A DNA stretch of 8,377 bases from an uncultured Desulfobulbus sp. (lineage in GTDB: Bacteria; Desulfobacterota; Desulfobulbia; Desulfobulbales; Desulfobulbaceae): positions 1 through 8,377 of the forward strand of contig CAMNHX010000050.1 of the NCBI GenBank assembly GCA_946539945.1, in the 5' to 3' direction. Within the stretch, counting starts at the first letter, position 1. The number at the start of each line of letters is the position of its first letter. A program made the position numbers and the translations under genes. Shown one piece after another: positions 1 through 5,707 of the stretch. The notes under the pieces were generated by a model. It saw only the letters and a program-made list of their open reading frames with translations. It did not search any database and was not told where the DNA came from.

Positions 1-50
1 TATTCATTACACTATTGTAAATACATTTTTTAGTTCGAGTAAACACTCCC

Positions 51-77
51 TAGAAGAAGGGAGGCTTGCAGGTGTAA
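51..77 (+). repeat. 27-bp dispersed direct repeat, copy 1
   Basis: This 27-base stretch begins tagaagaagg and ends gcaggtgtaa, and it recurs exactly and in the same orientation at 5509-5535. With the preceding bases it can form a small hairpin: CTCCCT at 47-52 pairs with AGGGAG at 58-63 around a six-base loop. The flanks of the two copies do not align closely beyond the repeat, so this looks like a short extragenic repeat rather than the edge of a recognised insertion sequence. No transposase is present. Confidence 0.85.
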
Positions 78-120
78 GAACCCACTCAATCCGCGCTTCC
101 TTTGCACACGCACAGCCTGA

Positions 121-210
121 AACAGTGGCTTGCTTTCCAGAAAGCACTGTTCCGTGCAGGCTGGCCCATTCCGGTCTGCACGGCTTTGCTGCAATGCAGA
201 TCGCAAAAGC
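121..210 (+). other. three adjacent stem-loops (structured intergenic block)
   Basis: Three hairpins lie back to back downstream of the minus-strand gene that ends at 230. Hairpin 1 (121-151) pairs AACAGT and GCTT with AAGC and ACTGTT, giving ten pairs with a single bulged G at 127. Hairpin 2 (152-183) pairs CCGTGCAG with CTGCACGG perfectly and continues inward through a G-T wobble and CTGG/CCGG to a six-base loop, about thirteen pairs in all. Hairpin 3 (184-209) pairs CTTT and GC with GC and AAAG around one bulged A. The two wobbles in hairpin 2 pair only if the plus strand folds; the minus strand would carry C-A mismatches. There is no T-tract after any of them, so a classic intrinsic terminator is not supported. 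A small RNA, an extragenic palindromic element or a DNA-level recombination site are all possible. Confidence 0.5.
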
Positions 211-229
211 AGCACAAATCAGGCTCTTG

Positions 230-682
230 TCACTGTTTGAGGTAAAAGCCCGCATCCATTTCCAGACTACCGTCCCGCCCGGAAAAGGATGGTTTCCAGC
301 AGCGTTCCGGGCCGGATTGCGGTTTTGCGCACAGGGCCAGGTTCGGAATGTCGCCAGCGGGCAGGAAGGTGAATTTGTAGGTCTGCCCTTTCTTCAGAGA
401 ACGGATGAACTTCACGGTTTCCAAATCCATGCTTTCGGTTTTGGGATTCCAAGAGAGTTCTTTCATGGTCAGAGTCAGGGGTTCCCGGGCCTTGAGGGTC
501 AGGGGTGTGCCAGACTCATTGGCCTTGCCTTGAGTCACCTCCACCAGGTTTCGCTGGAACGGTGCTACCGAGTTCGCCAAAGCCGCAGGCGTCAGGCAAG
601 GAGGGCAGCAAAGCAGAGCACCAATGCAGGCCAGAGCGGCGAGGCGGAAGGGTTTGGGGAACAGTTGAAAGGATGTGTTCAT
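230..682 (-). CDS. small exported protein of unknown function
   Basis: The protein has 150 residues and I do not recognise its family. The ATG at 682 is chosen because GGAG sits five bases upstream and because it places a Sec signal peptide exactly at the N-terminus. That signal has a basic n-region (K10, R13), a hydrophobic core at about 14-30 and a likely cleavage after ALA at 34-36. The frame is open further upstream to an ATG at 739, but that would bury the signal. The Cys residues near the core (C25, C26) do not form a proper lipobox because Leu precedes the first one. The mature part of about 114 residues is mostly polar with predicted beta character (LTLTMKEL, TYKFTFLPAG) and has two cysteines (C118, C128) that could form a disulfide in the periplasm. 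The gene lies 69 bases downstream of the next minus-strand gene and is probably the last in a three-gene transcript. Export is well supported; function is unknown. Confidence 0.75.
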   Translation of the reverse strand: MNTSFQLFPKPFRLAALACIGALLCCPPCLTPAALANSVAPFQRNLVEVTQGKANESGTPLTLKAREPLTLTMKELSWNPKTESMDLETVKFIRSLKKGQTYKFTFLPAGDIPNLALCAKPQSGPERCWKPSFSGRDGSLEMDAGFYLKQ

Positions 683-751
683 TTGCGCTCCGTTGGTTGG
701 GGATTTTGGGATGGGGCCTTTGTCCTGTTGTTGATGCACGGCCAGGCGCTG

Positions 752-1720
752 TCAATCAGCGGTGAGACCGTTTTCCAGAACCTTGCGCACAGATTGCCCC
801 TGCACCTCGTACACCCGATACCAAAGACCGTTGAAAAAAGCCTCGGCAGTGACGATTTCCATCACACCGTCGCCGTTCAGATCAGCGATGCAGGCGATCT
901 TGTACACCCAGGGCACTGTCCCGGTAAAGGTATCTGCACCTAGCGGGCTGTTCTTTGTAGCGATGAAGCGGGCAATGGGGATGGTCTGCGCCTGCCCTTG
1001 CACCACCTTGCGCAGCAGAAGCAGGGAGTACTGACCTGCCCTGGCGCTTCTATCCACACCGTTGGGGTTCTGCAGTTCGTGCAAGAGAGGCTCATCCGGC
1101 GCAAAACTGAAGAGTTCAGCCTGTGCGCCGTCATCCGGGAACACGATGTTCTGCGCTGCGATGAGTACTTCATCCGTGCCGTCGCCGTCCAGGTCCACAC
1201 GGATAAGTTGGACGATTTTCGGATCGACTCCGCGCAGACCCAGACTGGCCAGTGTATCAGCCACGATCTTTTTGTAGGTGGCGTTGTTTGGCGGCAGGAC
1301 CTGCGCCTTTCTCGGCATGGCCTCAAAATCACCAATGATGGTCAAACGAGCGTCACCCAGCCCCAGAGACCGGTCTGGCCCGATCTGCACGTTCATGGTG
1401 TGGAACTCCGGCCCCTGGCCCTTTTCTTCGGATTCCTCACCGTGCTGATCCATGGCATCTGCTGTGACCGTGGCCAAATCGGTCTCCAGACCGGCAAAGC
1501 GGTACACCTTGCAGTCGTGACCGCCCCAGATGCGGTGTTGATGGTAGCGCTCCTTTTCCTGCAAGTCCTCGTTTGTCACCCACTTGCCGTCAATAAAGGC
1601 TCCCAGAAGTACACCGTCAAAACCGAAACGGGGCGGCGTGTCTGACCCGGCCAGTGCGGCGGATGGCAGGAGCAGCATGGTCAAAAGGCTTGCCAGCAAG
1701 GGCAACCTGGTCACTTGCAT
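752..1720 (-). CDS. exported protein with two DxDGDG-type (FG-GAP/VCBS-like) motifs
   Basis: The protein has 322 residues. The ATG at 1720 has AGAGG six bases upstream and starts a clear Sec signal peptide: arginine at residue 5, a leucine-rich core at 7-19 and cleavage after ALA at 22-24. A longer frame reaches 1807 but overlaps the preceding gene's 3' end and would bury the signal. Two segments have the acidic calcium-loop pattern seen in FG-GAP/VCBS and EF-hand-like repeats: DLDGDGTDEVLI at 176-187 and DLNGDGVMEIV at 280-290. Each is followed by hydrophobic beta-strand-like sequence. In families with such repeats these loops bind calcium within extracellular beta-propeller blades; only two are evident here, so a full propeller is not shown. 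The rest of the protein is unrecognised. The gene starts 10 bases after the stop of the DUF5991-like gene, which strongly suggests co-transcription. It is probably a periplasmic or surface protein; its substrate is unknown. Confidence 0.8.
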   Translation of the reverse strand: MQVTRLPLLASLLTMLLLPSAALAGSDTPPRFGFDGVLLGAFIDGKWVTNEDLQEKERYHQHRIWGGHDCKVYRFAGLETDLATVTADAMDQHGEESEEKGQGPEFHTMNVQIGPDRSLGLGDARLTIIGDFEAMPRKAQVLPPNNATYKKIVADTLASLGLRGVDPKIVQLIRVDLDGDGTDEVLIAAQNIVFPDDGAQAELFSFAPDEPLLHELQNPNGVDRSARAGQYSLLLLRKVVQGQAQTIPIARFIATKNSPLGADTFTGTVPWVYKIACIADLNGDGVMEIVTAEAFFNGLWYRVYEVQGQSVRKVLENGLTAD

Positions 1721-1730
1721 ACTGCACCTC

Positions 1731-2231
1731 TCACTGTTTTGCCTTGGACCTGACAGACTTCTTGCCCACTGGTTTGAACCAGGAACCGGGCTTTTCGTGT
1801 TGCTCAAGTTGAGGTCCCATCTTTTCCCAATGGGTGATGATGCCCTGTCCCTTGCGCTTCAGCCGCAGGAGCAGGTCGCCCGGCTCGCCAGCAGAACCAA
1901 AGCCCGCGTCTGGCAGCATTTCACGATAGAGCAGACTGATTTCTTCTGCATTGCCCTGCACATCAGCCAGAATGCCCATGTCCATCTGGACGCCACTGCC
2001 CTCAATGCGGGCCTGACAAGACCCTTTTCCTTCGCTGATTGTGATGCTGTAACTCCAAACCGAGGTCATTCCGCTCAAGGCTGGAGCAGATTCGTCCCAC
2101 TCGTATTCACCCTGCCAGCCCGGCGGACAGGTGGTGGATTTGGCGGCAATGGCCGGGGATGCTGTCAGAAACAGGCAGAGCAGGGCCACTGCTACGTTGC
2201 AGAGGGACAGGCTCTTTCGTGGCTTGTGCAT
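1731..2231 (-). CDS. exported DUF5991-like protein
   Basis: The protein has 166 residues. The start at 2231 is set by a strong GGAGG eight bases upstream and by the signal peptide that follows (MHKPRK basic n-region, hydrophobic core at about 12-23, cleavage near AIAA at 27-30). The mature part has the order I associate with DUF5991 proteins: a Cys-Pro and W-x-G-x-Y-E start (C35, W39-Y45), a strand ending in V-W-S-Y-S-I-T-I (58-65), a second cysteine (C72) followed by R-I-E-G-x-G-V-Q (75-82), and a late PGDLLLRLKRK ... THWEKMGP segment (118-140). The family is small, periplasmic and of unknown role; C35 and C72 could pair. A basic, Lys-rich tail (about 153-166) extends past the domain. This is the first gene of the likely three-gene unit. 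The family assignment rests on pattern memory, not a search. Confidence 0.75.
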   Translation of the reverse strand: MHKPRKSLSLCNVAVALLCLFLTASPAIAAKSTTCPPGWQGEYEWDESAPALSGMTSVWSYSITISEGKGSCQARIEGSGVQMDMGILADVQGNAEEISLLYREMLPDAGFGSAGEPGDLLLRLKRKGQGIITHWEKMGPQLEQHEKPGSWFKPVGKKSVRSKAKQ

Positions 2232-2290
2232 GGTGTTTTCCTCCAGAAGGCATTTGTGTTTGAGCCACGCAGGCATCCCGCAGTGGCAGG

Positions 2291-2315
2291 AAAACCTGAT
2301 TTTCAAAGAATCAGG
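2291..2315 (-). terminator. possible intrinsic terminator between two minus-strand genes
   Basis: CCTGATT (2295-2301) and AATCAGG (2309-2315) form a perfect seven-base stem with a seven-base loop. Read on the minus strand, the stem is followed by TTTT (2294-2291). It lies about 110 bases past the ankyrin gene's stop and about 60 bases before the start of the next gene, so it could end the ankyrin transcript. The stem is A/T-rich and the T-run short, so it may be weak, allowing readthrough, or may act as an attenuator in the leader of the DUF5991-like gene. Confidence 0.45.
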
Positions 2316-2423
2316 CAAAGAGTTTTCTGATACAAATTTATGAGTGCGATAAAACAGAAACGCATTCGTGAATCCCTGTTTTTCTAACTCTGCCTATCCA
2401 GCACGTTCAGGCAATCGTCTTCC

Positions 2424-3296
2424 TCACCGCCTCATCGGGTTTTCCGCCTGCAGCAGCCGGATAATCCGAGACCCTTCCGCTGCCGCCTGACTGGACTCTG
2501 CGCCGCGTCTTTCCCACTCCCGGATGCGGACGCCTTCCCGGTCGCTCTCCTGGGCGTGCCACAGGGCGTCATGGCCCTCCCTGTCCTTGAGGTTTCTGTC
2601 TGCTCCTGCCTCCAGAAGCAGGGTCACGAGTTCATGGCTGCCGAAGTCTGCCGCTGTCATCAACACTGTTGTGCCGTCCGTGCAGGCGGCGTTGACTTCC
2701 ACACCAGCTTCCAGAAGCGCCCGGAACACAGCGGCGTCGTGGTGGCGTTGCGCTGCCCTGATGAGGTAGGTGCAGCTGTCATGTTTGCCCACAGCGTGCA
2801 CGTTTGCACCAGCAGCTGCAAGTGCCTGGACCACGGGCGCACTCCCTGCATAGCCCACAGCCACAGAGAGCGCTGTTGCCTCGTAGTGGTTGCGAGCCTC
2901 TGCCTGTGCGCCAGCGGCCAAAAGCGCCCGGATCACAGCAATATCGCTTCGATTCTCCACTGCCTTCACAAGCGCAGTTTCGTCGCTCTCATCTGTGCCG
3001 TTCACCTCTGCGCCTGCGGCCAGAAGCGCCTGCACCACGCGGAGTCCCTCCTTGTCGCCATCCTCGCGCATGGCTGCCGTGCCCAAGGCGGTCAAGCCGT
3101 CCGCGTCTCTGGCATTGGCGTTTGCCCCGTTTTTCAGGGCCTGCTCAACCTCTGCTGCTGTACCCTTGTCGCAGAGTCTAACAAAGTCCGCATCCGGCAG
3201 GGCGGCCCGGACTGGCTGCACAGAGGCGTTGACAAGCAGCACAGCAAGAAGCCACAGGAAACAGAGGATGGAAGGCGAAAGGTTTTGACGAGGCAT
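2424..3296 (-). CDS. exported ankyrin-repeat protein
   Basis: The protein has 290 residues. The ATG at 3296 is preceded by GGGAG with five bases spacing, and it opens a Sec signal peptide (R3, hydrophobic core at about 9-23, cleavage near VRA at 29-31). The frame runs open to 3479 but that extension lacks homology-like features and hides the signal. From about residue 34 to 240 there are roughly six ankyrin repeats, recognisable by recurring consensus fragments: ALKNGANANARDADGLTAL (53-71), ALLAAGAEVNGTDESDETAL (90-109), ALLAAGAQAEARNHYEATAL (124-143), ALAAAGANVHAVGKHDS (158-174), ALLEAGVEVNAACTDGTTVL (193-212) and LLLEAGADRNLKDREGHDAL (226-245). The C-terminal part (about 246-290) is a charged helical tail. 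Ankyrin repeats bind protein partners; with a signal peptide this one acts in the periplasm or outside the cell. The partner is unknown. The next gene downstream starts 192 bases away, past a possible terminator, so it may form its own transcript. Confidence 0.9.
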   Translation of the reverse strand: MPRQNLSPSILCFLWLLAVLLVNASVQPVRAALPDADFVRLCDKGTAAEVEQALKNGANANARDADGLTALGTAAMREDGDKEGLRVVQALLAAGAEVNGTDESDETALVKAVENRSDIAVIRALLAAGAQAEARNHYEATALSVAVGYAGSAPVVQALAAAGANVHAVGKHDSCTYLIRAAQRHHDAAVFRALLEAGVEVNAACTDGTTVLMTAADFGSHELVTLLLEAGADRNLKDREGHDALWHAQESDREGVRIREWERRGAESSQAAAEGSRIIRLLQAENPMRR

Positions 3297-3415
3297 AGTT
3301 TCTCCCTGAAAAAAGGTTAAGGTATGACCACCTGAACTGATGCGGTATGAAGAGGAAAGATGTTCAGTTGCACTGCAAGAGAGTAAAGGCGAAGAAATCA
3401 GCCATGCGTGGATGT

Positions 3416-3433
3416 TTCCCGCCCTTGCGGGAA
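3416..3433 (-). terminator. GC-rich hairpin just after the Mrr remnant
   Basis: TTCCCGC (3416-3422) and GCGGGAA (3427-3433) form a perfect seven-base stem with a four-base loop. On the minus strand it begins five bases after the stop codon of the restriction-endonuclease remnant, which is where a terminator would be expected. No T-run follows, so termination is not certain. It may be the original terminator of the lost gene. Confidence 0.4.
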
Positions 3434-3438
3434 GATGC

Positions 3439-3630
3439 CTACTTGCCCACCCTTGTCCCAAAGTCTTCATCGATTTCAAACAAATCCGGAATCGAGCGGC
3501 GGACGCCGATGCCGTGTTCCATCAGAAGCGTCACCAGTTGTTCCCCGTTCATCAGGACGATGGTCGTCTTGTCGGGTTGGGCGGCTTCCCTGACAGCGCC
3601 AGCGAGTTTTGTTGACGGTCTTTTTCTGTT
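3439..3630 (-). pseudogene. C-terminal remnant of an Mrr-like restriction endonuclease
   Basis: The minus-strand frame from 3630 down to the TAG at 3441-3439 encodes 63 residues with no start codon near its beginning; a TGA (3633-3631) closes it upstream. Its core reads TTIVLMNGEQLVTLLMEHGI followed by GV and, further on, IDEDF. This matches the C-terminal end of Mrr-type restriction endonucleases, where IVLIDGxxLxxLMxxxxVGV is a familiar ending of the Mrr catalytic domain. Mrr proteins are type IV-like nucleases that cut modified DNA. The catalytic D...ExK core and the N-terminal winged-helix part are missing, and the upstream 165 bases are AT-rich with many stops in all minus-strand frames. 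The fragment is therefore the tail of a gene deleted or eroded at its 5' side. It cannot encode an active nuclease. Family assignment is from motif recognition. Confidence 0.7.
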
Positions 3631-3797
3631 TCATGATTTTGCCCTGCATATTTTTGCCTGATTTGATTTATTATTTGTCGGTAAAAATGGGAAAAACCGT
3701 TAATCCCAGTATTTACTAGTCCTGATGAGTATGTTTTTCTGAATACTATTGCCTAGTTATTTATCAACTTCTTTCAAACCAATAATTTCAGTCCGCC
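3631..3797. other. AT-rich intergenic stretch with no gene
   Basis: This segment is markedly more AT-rich than its surroundings and has frequent stops in every frame. It separates the M15 peptidase stop from the Mrr remnant. Short complementary pieces are visible (AGTATT near 3709 with AATACT near 3743, and CGGT near 3679 with ACCG near 3696), but none is a convincing terminator. It is likely where the front part of the restriction gene was lost. Confidence 0.5.
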
Positions 3798-4574
3798 TTA
3801 CTCGCTCTCCTCTTTCAGCTCGAAGTGCTGGTAGTCCTTGTGGGTTGTCCAGTCGCCGCCCCAAGTGAAGCCGCGTTCGGTGAACAGCTTGAAGGCCAGG
3901 TCCTCTCGGTCAATCTTGTAGGGGAAGTCCTTTTTGCGGTCGCAGTAGGTCGCACCCGTGGCAGGCTGCACGAAGCATCCGCCATCGTCCCGGCGTTTGC
4001 AGAAAGGGTTGTACAGGGTGTTGATGTCCACGGCCAGGCCCCGGCCATGCTTGGACAGCTTGGTGGTCCCGACGATGGGCCGATAACAGAAGCAGGAGCT
4101 GTTGTTGTCGCGCATCTGGGCCTCGTCGTCGGCGTCGTACACGTCAGGCAGGACCATACGTGCTATCGGATAGCGGGCATCATACAGTCTGCGGAAGATA
4201 TCCACCAGGCGTTCGGCGATAATGCGGTTACAGACCATCTCGCCCAGGCGGATGTTTTGTTCGCCGTCCCGGTGCAGCACGCGAACGCGGCGCAGATCCT
4301 CGCGACCGATGTGCGGGTTTTCCTTGTAGGTTTTGCCCTGCATCCGGGTCCACACCTCGTCGGGAATGGGTTCGAAGGCGAAGCAGTTGTCGAGGCCGTG
4401 GGCGGCCACCGACTCCTCGCTGACGATTTCACCGGCCCGCCACTCGACCAAGGCGGAAACATCGGGGGCAGGGGCGAAGGCACAGAGCAGAATGCTGAAT
4501 GCGCAGAGGAGGCAGAGGGCGCGGAGGAGAGCGGAGTTGGTGTTCATGGCGTGTGTTAGGGGGGTGTGTTTCAT
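3798..4574 (-). CDS. exported M15-family D-Ala-D-Ala carboxypeptidase / endopeptidase
   Basis: The protein has 258 residues. It probably hydrolyses peptide cross-links or stems in peptidoglycan using one zinc ion. The M15 signature is intact: SKHGRGLAVDI at 174-184 supplies zinc ligands H176 and D183, and FTWGGDW ... YQHFEL near the C-terminus supplies the third ligand H250, with acidic D247 three residues before it. The preceding NNSSCFCYRPIVGT (157-170) matches the conserved N-x-S-x-F-x-x-R segment of the VanY-like/M15_4 group, but with cysteines at 161 and 163. A hydrophobic segment at about 14-34 is an N-terminal signal or anchor, so the enzyme acts in the periplasm. Other cysteines (64, 115, 192, 200, 211) suggest disulfides. 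The start is uncertain: the ATG at 4574 has only a weak GGA upstream, and the in-frame ATG at 4547 has no visible ribosome site. The gene is flanked by 126 bases upstream and an AT-rich gap downstream, so it is probably transcribed alone. Confidence 0.88.
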   Translation of the reverse strand: MKHTPLTHAMNTNSALLRALCLLCAFSILLCAFAPAPDVSALVEWRAGEIVSEESVAAHGLDNCFAFEPIPDEVWTRMQGKTYKENPHIGREDLRRVRVLHRDGEQNIRLGEMVCNRIIAERLVDIFRRLYDARYPIARMVLPDVYDADDEAQMRDNNSSCFCYRPIVGTTKLSKHGRGLAVDINTLYNPFCKRRDDGGCFVQPATGATYCDRKKDFPYKIDREDLAFKLFTERGFTWGGDWTTHKDYQHFELKEESE

Positions 4575-4700
4575 GAATCCGTACTCATTTGTGTGAATTG
4601 ATATGTTCGCAAGAAACGTAGCGCCAGTATTGCCTCACAGTAATTTTTTATTGCAAAACCTATGAGACAATAGTGAGGCTGTGCCGCCACAGTTCAAGCT
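4575..4700. other. intergenic region with inverted repeats
   Basis: No coding frame is convincing here. GCCTCAC (4632-4638) is complementary to GTGAGGC (4673-4679) across a 34-base AT-rich interior. A small perfect hairpin, CTGTG/CACAG with a CCGC loop (4679-4692), lies eight bases past the stop of the HdrB-like gene. Neither is followed by a T-run on the minus strand, so termination is only possible, not shown. The segment must also hold the promoter of the M15 peptidase gene; I could not identify clear -10 and -35 boxes. Confidence 0.4.
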
Positions 4701-5450
4701 TCAACGGGCATGATAGCCTCTGTTTTTCTCCGGTTCAAACAGCAGACTGGCCAGATGGACAGCCTGTAGACCTGCCAGCTCCAGCCCTTCCAGACAGTAA
4801 TGGCAGTACGCTACAGCTTCACGGGTGGCAAATTGCTTGCCGTGCGCCTGCATCAGCGCAGCCTGTTCCTCTTCTGTATGCGGTGCAAAGAATCCCTCTG
4901 CCTGCTCCCCAAAACGCCGGGGCGCCAGCTTGAGGTTGCGCGGTGGTGCGGGTCGCAGAAGCGAAACCCCACAAAACCGTGTTTTTTCAAAATTGTCTGC
5001 CAGTTCCCGAATGGCAATCCCCATTTTGCCCAGCAACGCCCGTACCGCGTCCTGTTCGATCCGACGCTCCTGGGCGCGCCAGCAGTCCTGTACTGTCATT
5101 TCCCGTCCCGGATACTGGGGCAAAGGAAAATCCGCATCCGCCAGAACCAGTTCCCAAAGCGAGCGCGTCCGGGTTTGGGGCTGGGTTTCCTCAAGAATGG
5201 CCGAGCAGTTGTGGCAGAGTGAATACACAGTGTCACCTGGACCAAAGTCTGCTGAATCTGGCAAGCTTTCCCAAGCTATGCGCAAAGGACCCTCTGGCAT
5301 AAGCCCGCTGAAATGGCGCAGTCTGTAGCCCGGCACGCAGCAGCGCACCACAGGTAGTTTATGCCGCTTTTCCACGTAATGGCGAATGCAGGCGTTCAGT
5401 TCAGGAAAGTGGGCAGTAAAGACGCAACTGGCGATGAAGTATGCGCTCAT
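4701..5450 (-). CDS. HdrB-like protein with two divergent CCG-type cysteine modules
   Basis: The protein has 249 residues, with no signal peptide, and is likely cytoplasmic. The start at 5450 is firm: AAGGAG lies five bases upstream. Its cysteines fall in two blocks resembling the CCG domains (PF02754) of heterodisulfide reductase subunit B and GlpC-type proteins. Block 1 has C9 and C21, then CC at 37-38 (in RCCVPGYR) and CHNC at 79-82, so the CC-to-CxxC spacing of about 40 fits the family. Block 2 has DCWRAQ (C123), FCG (C160-G161) after 37 residues, and YCHYCLEGL (C216, C219), followed by an AVHLASLLF ending typical of these proteins. Both modules deviate: CCV replaces CCG in the first and FCG replaces CCG in the second. 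In HdrB the two modules bind noncubane 4Fe-4S clusters that act on disulfides. Here a redox or iron-sulfur role is inferred, but cluster content is uncertain. The gene is divergent from lon. Confidence 0.7.
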   Translation of the reverse strand: MSAYFIASCVFTAHFPELNACIRHYVEKRHKLPVVRCCVPGYRLRHFSGLMPEGPLRIAWESLPDSADFGPGDTVYSLCHNCSAILEETQPQTRTRSLWELVLADADFPLPQYPGREMTVQDCWRAQERRIEQDAVRALLGKMGIAIRELADNFEKTRFCGVSLLRPAPPRNLKLAPRRFGEQAEGFFAPHTEEEQAALMQAHGKQFATREAVAYCHYCLEGLELAGLQAVHLASLLFEPEKNRGYHAR

Positions 5451-5508
5451 CAGGTCTCCTTTTTGGCTACTCTGGGTTTCATCAATTGGAGTGGACGTCT
5501 TGCTCCTT

Positions 5509-5535
5509 TAGAAGAAGGGAGGCTTGCAGGTGTAA
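5509..5535 (+). repeat. 27-bp dispersed direct repeat, copy 2
   Basis: This is identical over 27 bases to 51-77 and in the same orientation, about 5.46 kb away. The stem of the associated hairpin is kept although its left arm differs: CTCCTTT (5503-5509) pairs with AAGGGAG (5515-5521) with one wobble. Retention of pairing despite sequence change hints that the fold, not only the sequence, matters. It lies in the leader region of the HdrB-like gene and about 235 bases upstream of lon. Confidence 0.85.
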
Positions 5536-5679
5536 CAGGGAGGTGCAGGCACACCCTGTGCGCCTGGGTAAACTGTTTCGCCCTGAAGCAAATTCTACTC
5601 ATTTTTCCGCTGTTTTGCGCAAAATTTGCTGTGTTTCGCCGTTTTTTGTCGCAATCCGGGCAAGAGACTTCTGCCGCGC

Positions 5680-5707
5680 TTGACTTCAGGGGGGCGGTGT
5701 TTACCTT
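5680..5707 (+). promoter_or_regulatory. candidate lon promoter
   Basis: TTGACT (5680-5685) resembles a sigma-70 -35 box (five of six) and is followed after 16 bases by TACCTT (5702-5707), a weaker -10 box. It would give a leader of about 55 bases before the GTG start. I see no CIRCE element and no convincing heat-shock sigma box, so heat regulation is not evident from this sequence. The spacer is unusually G-rich. Confidence 0.45.

Noticed and set aside
7..255. Minus-strand open frame of 82 codons at the left edge
   Set aside because: It overlaps the 3' end of the short exported-protein gene, has no ribosome site, and its sequence comes from the stem-loop and repeat block; the same short peptide string also arises from the second repeat copy, which points to a repeat rather than a gene.
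230..682. Lipoprotein signal in the short exported protein
   Set aside because: The cysteines at 25-26 follow Leu-Leu rather than the small residue required at -1 of a lipobox; a standard cleavage after ALA fits better.
125..943. Long plus-strand open frame (272 codons)
   Set aside because: It is antisense to two minus-strand genes that have signal peptides and ribosome sites; its own start lacks a Shine-Dalgarno sequence and the peptide has no recognisable domain.
1584..2330. Plus-strand open frame of 248 codons
   Set aside because: It covers two minus-strand genes antisense and lacks a ribosome site or domain.
2556..3320. Plus-strand open frame of 254 codons
   Set aside because: It is the shadow of the ankyrin repeats; its Cys-rich repeats mirror the ankyrin consensus in antisense.
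3340..3615. Plus-strand 91-codon frame opposite the Mrr remnant
   Set aside because: The minus-strand translation matches the C-terminal motif of a known nuclease family, whereas the plus-strand frame matches nothing recognised and has no ribosome site.
3825..4559. Plus-strand open frame of 244 codons
   Set aside because: It is antisense to the M15 peptidase, whose zinc motifs are unmistakable.
51..5535. Integron, insertion sequence or CRISPR array
   Set aside because: There are only two widely separated repeat copies, no integrase, transposase or cas gene, and the stem-loops do not show paired integron core sites.
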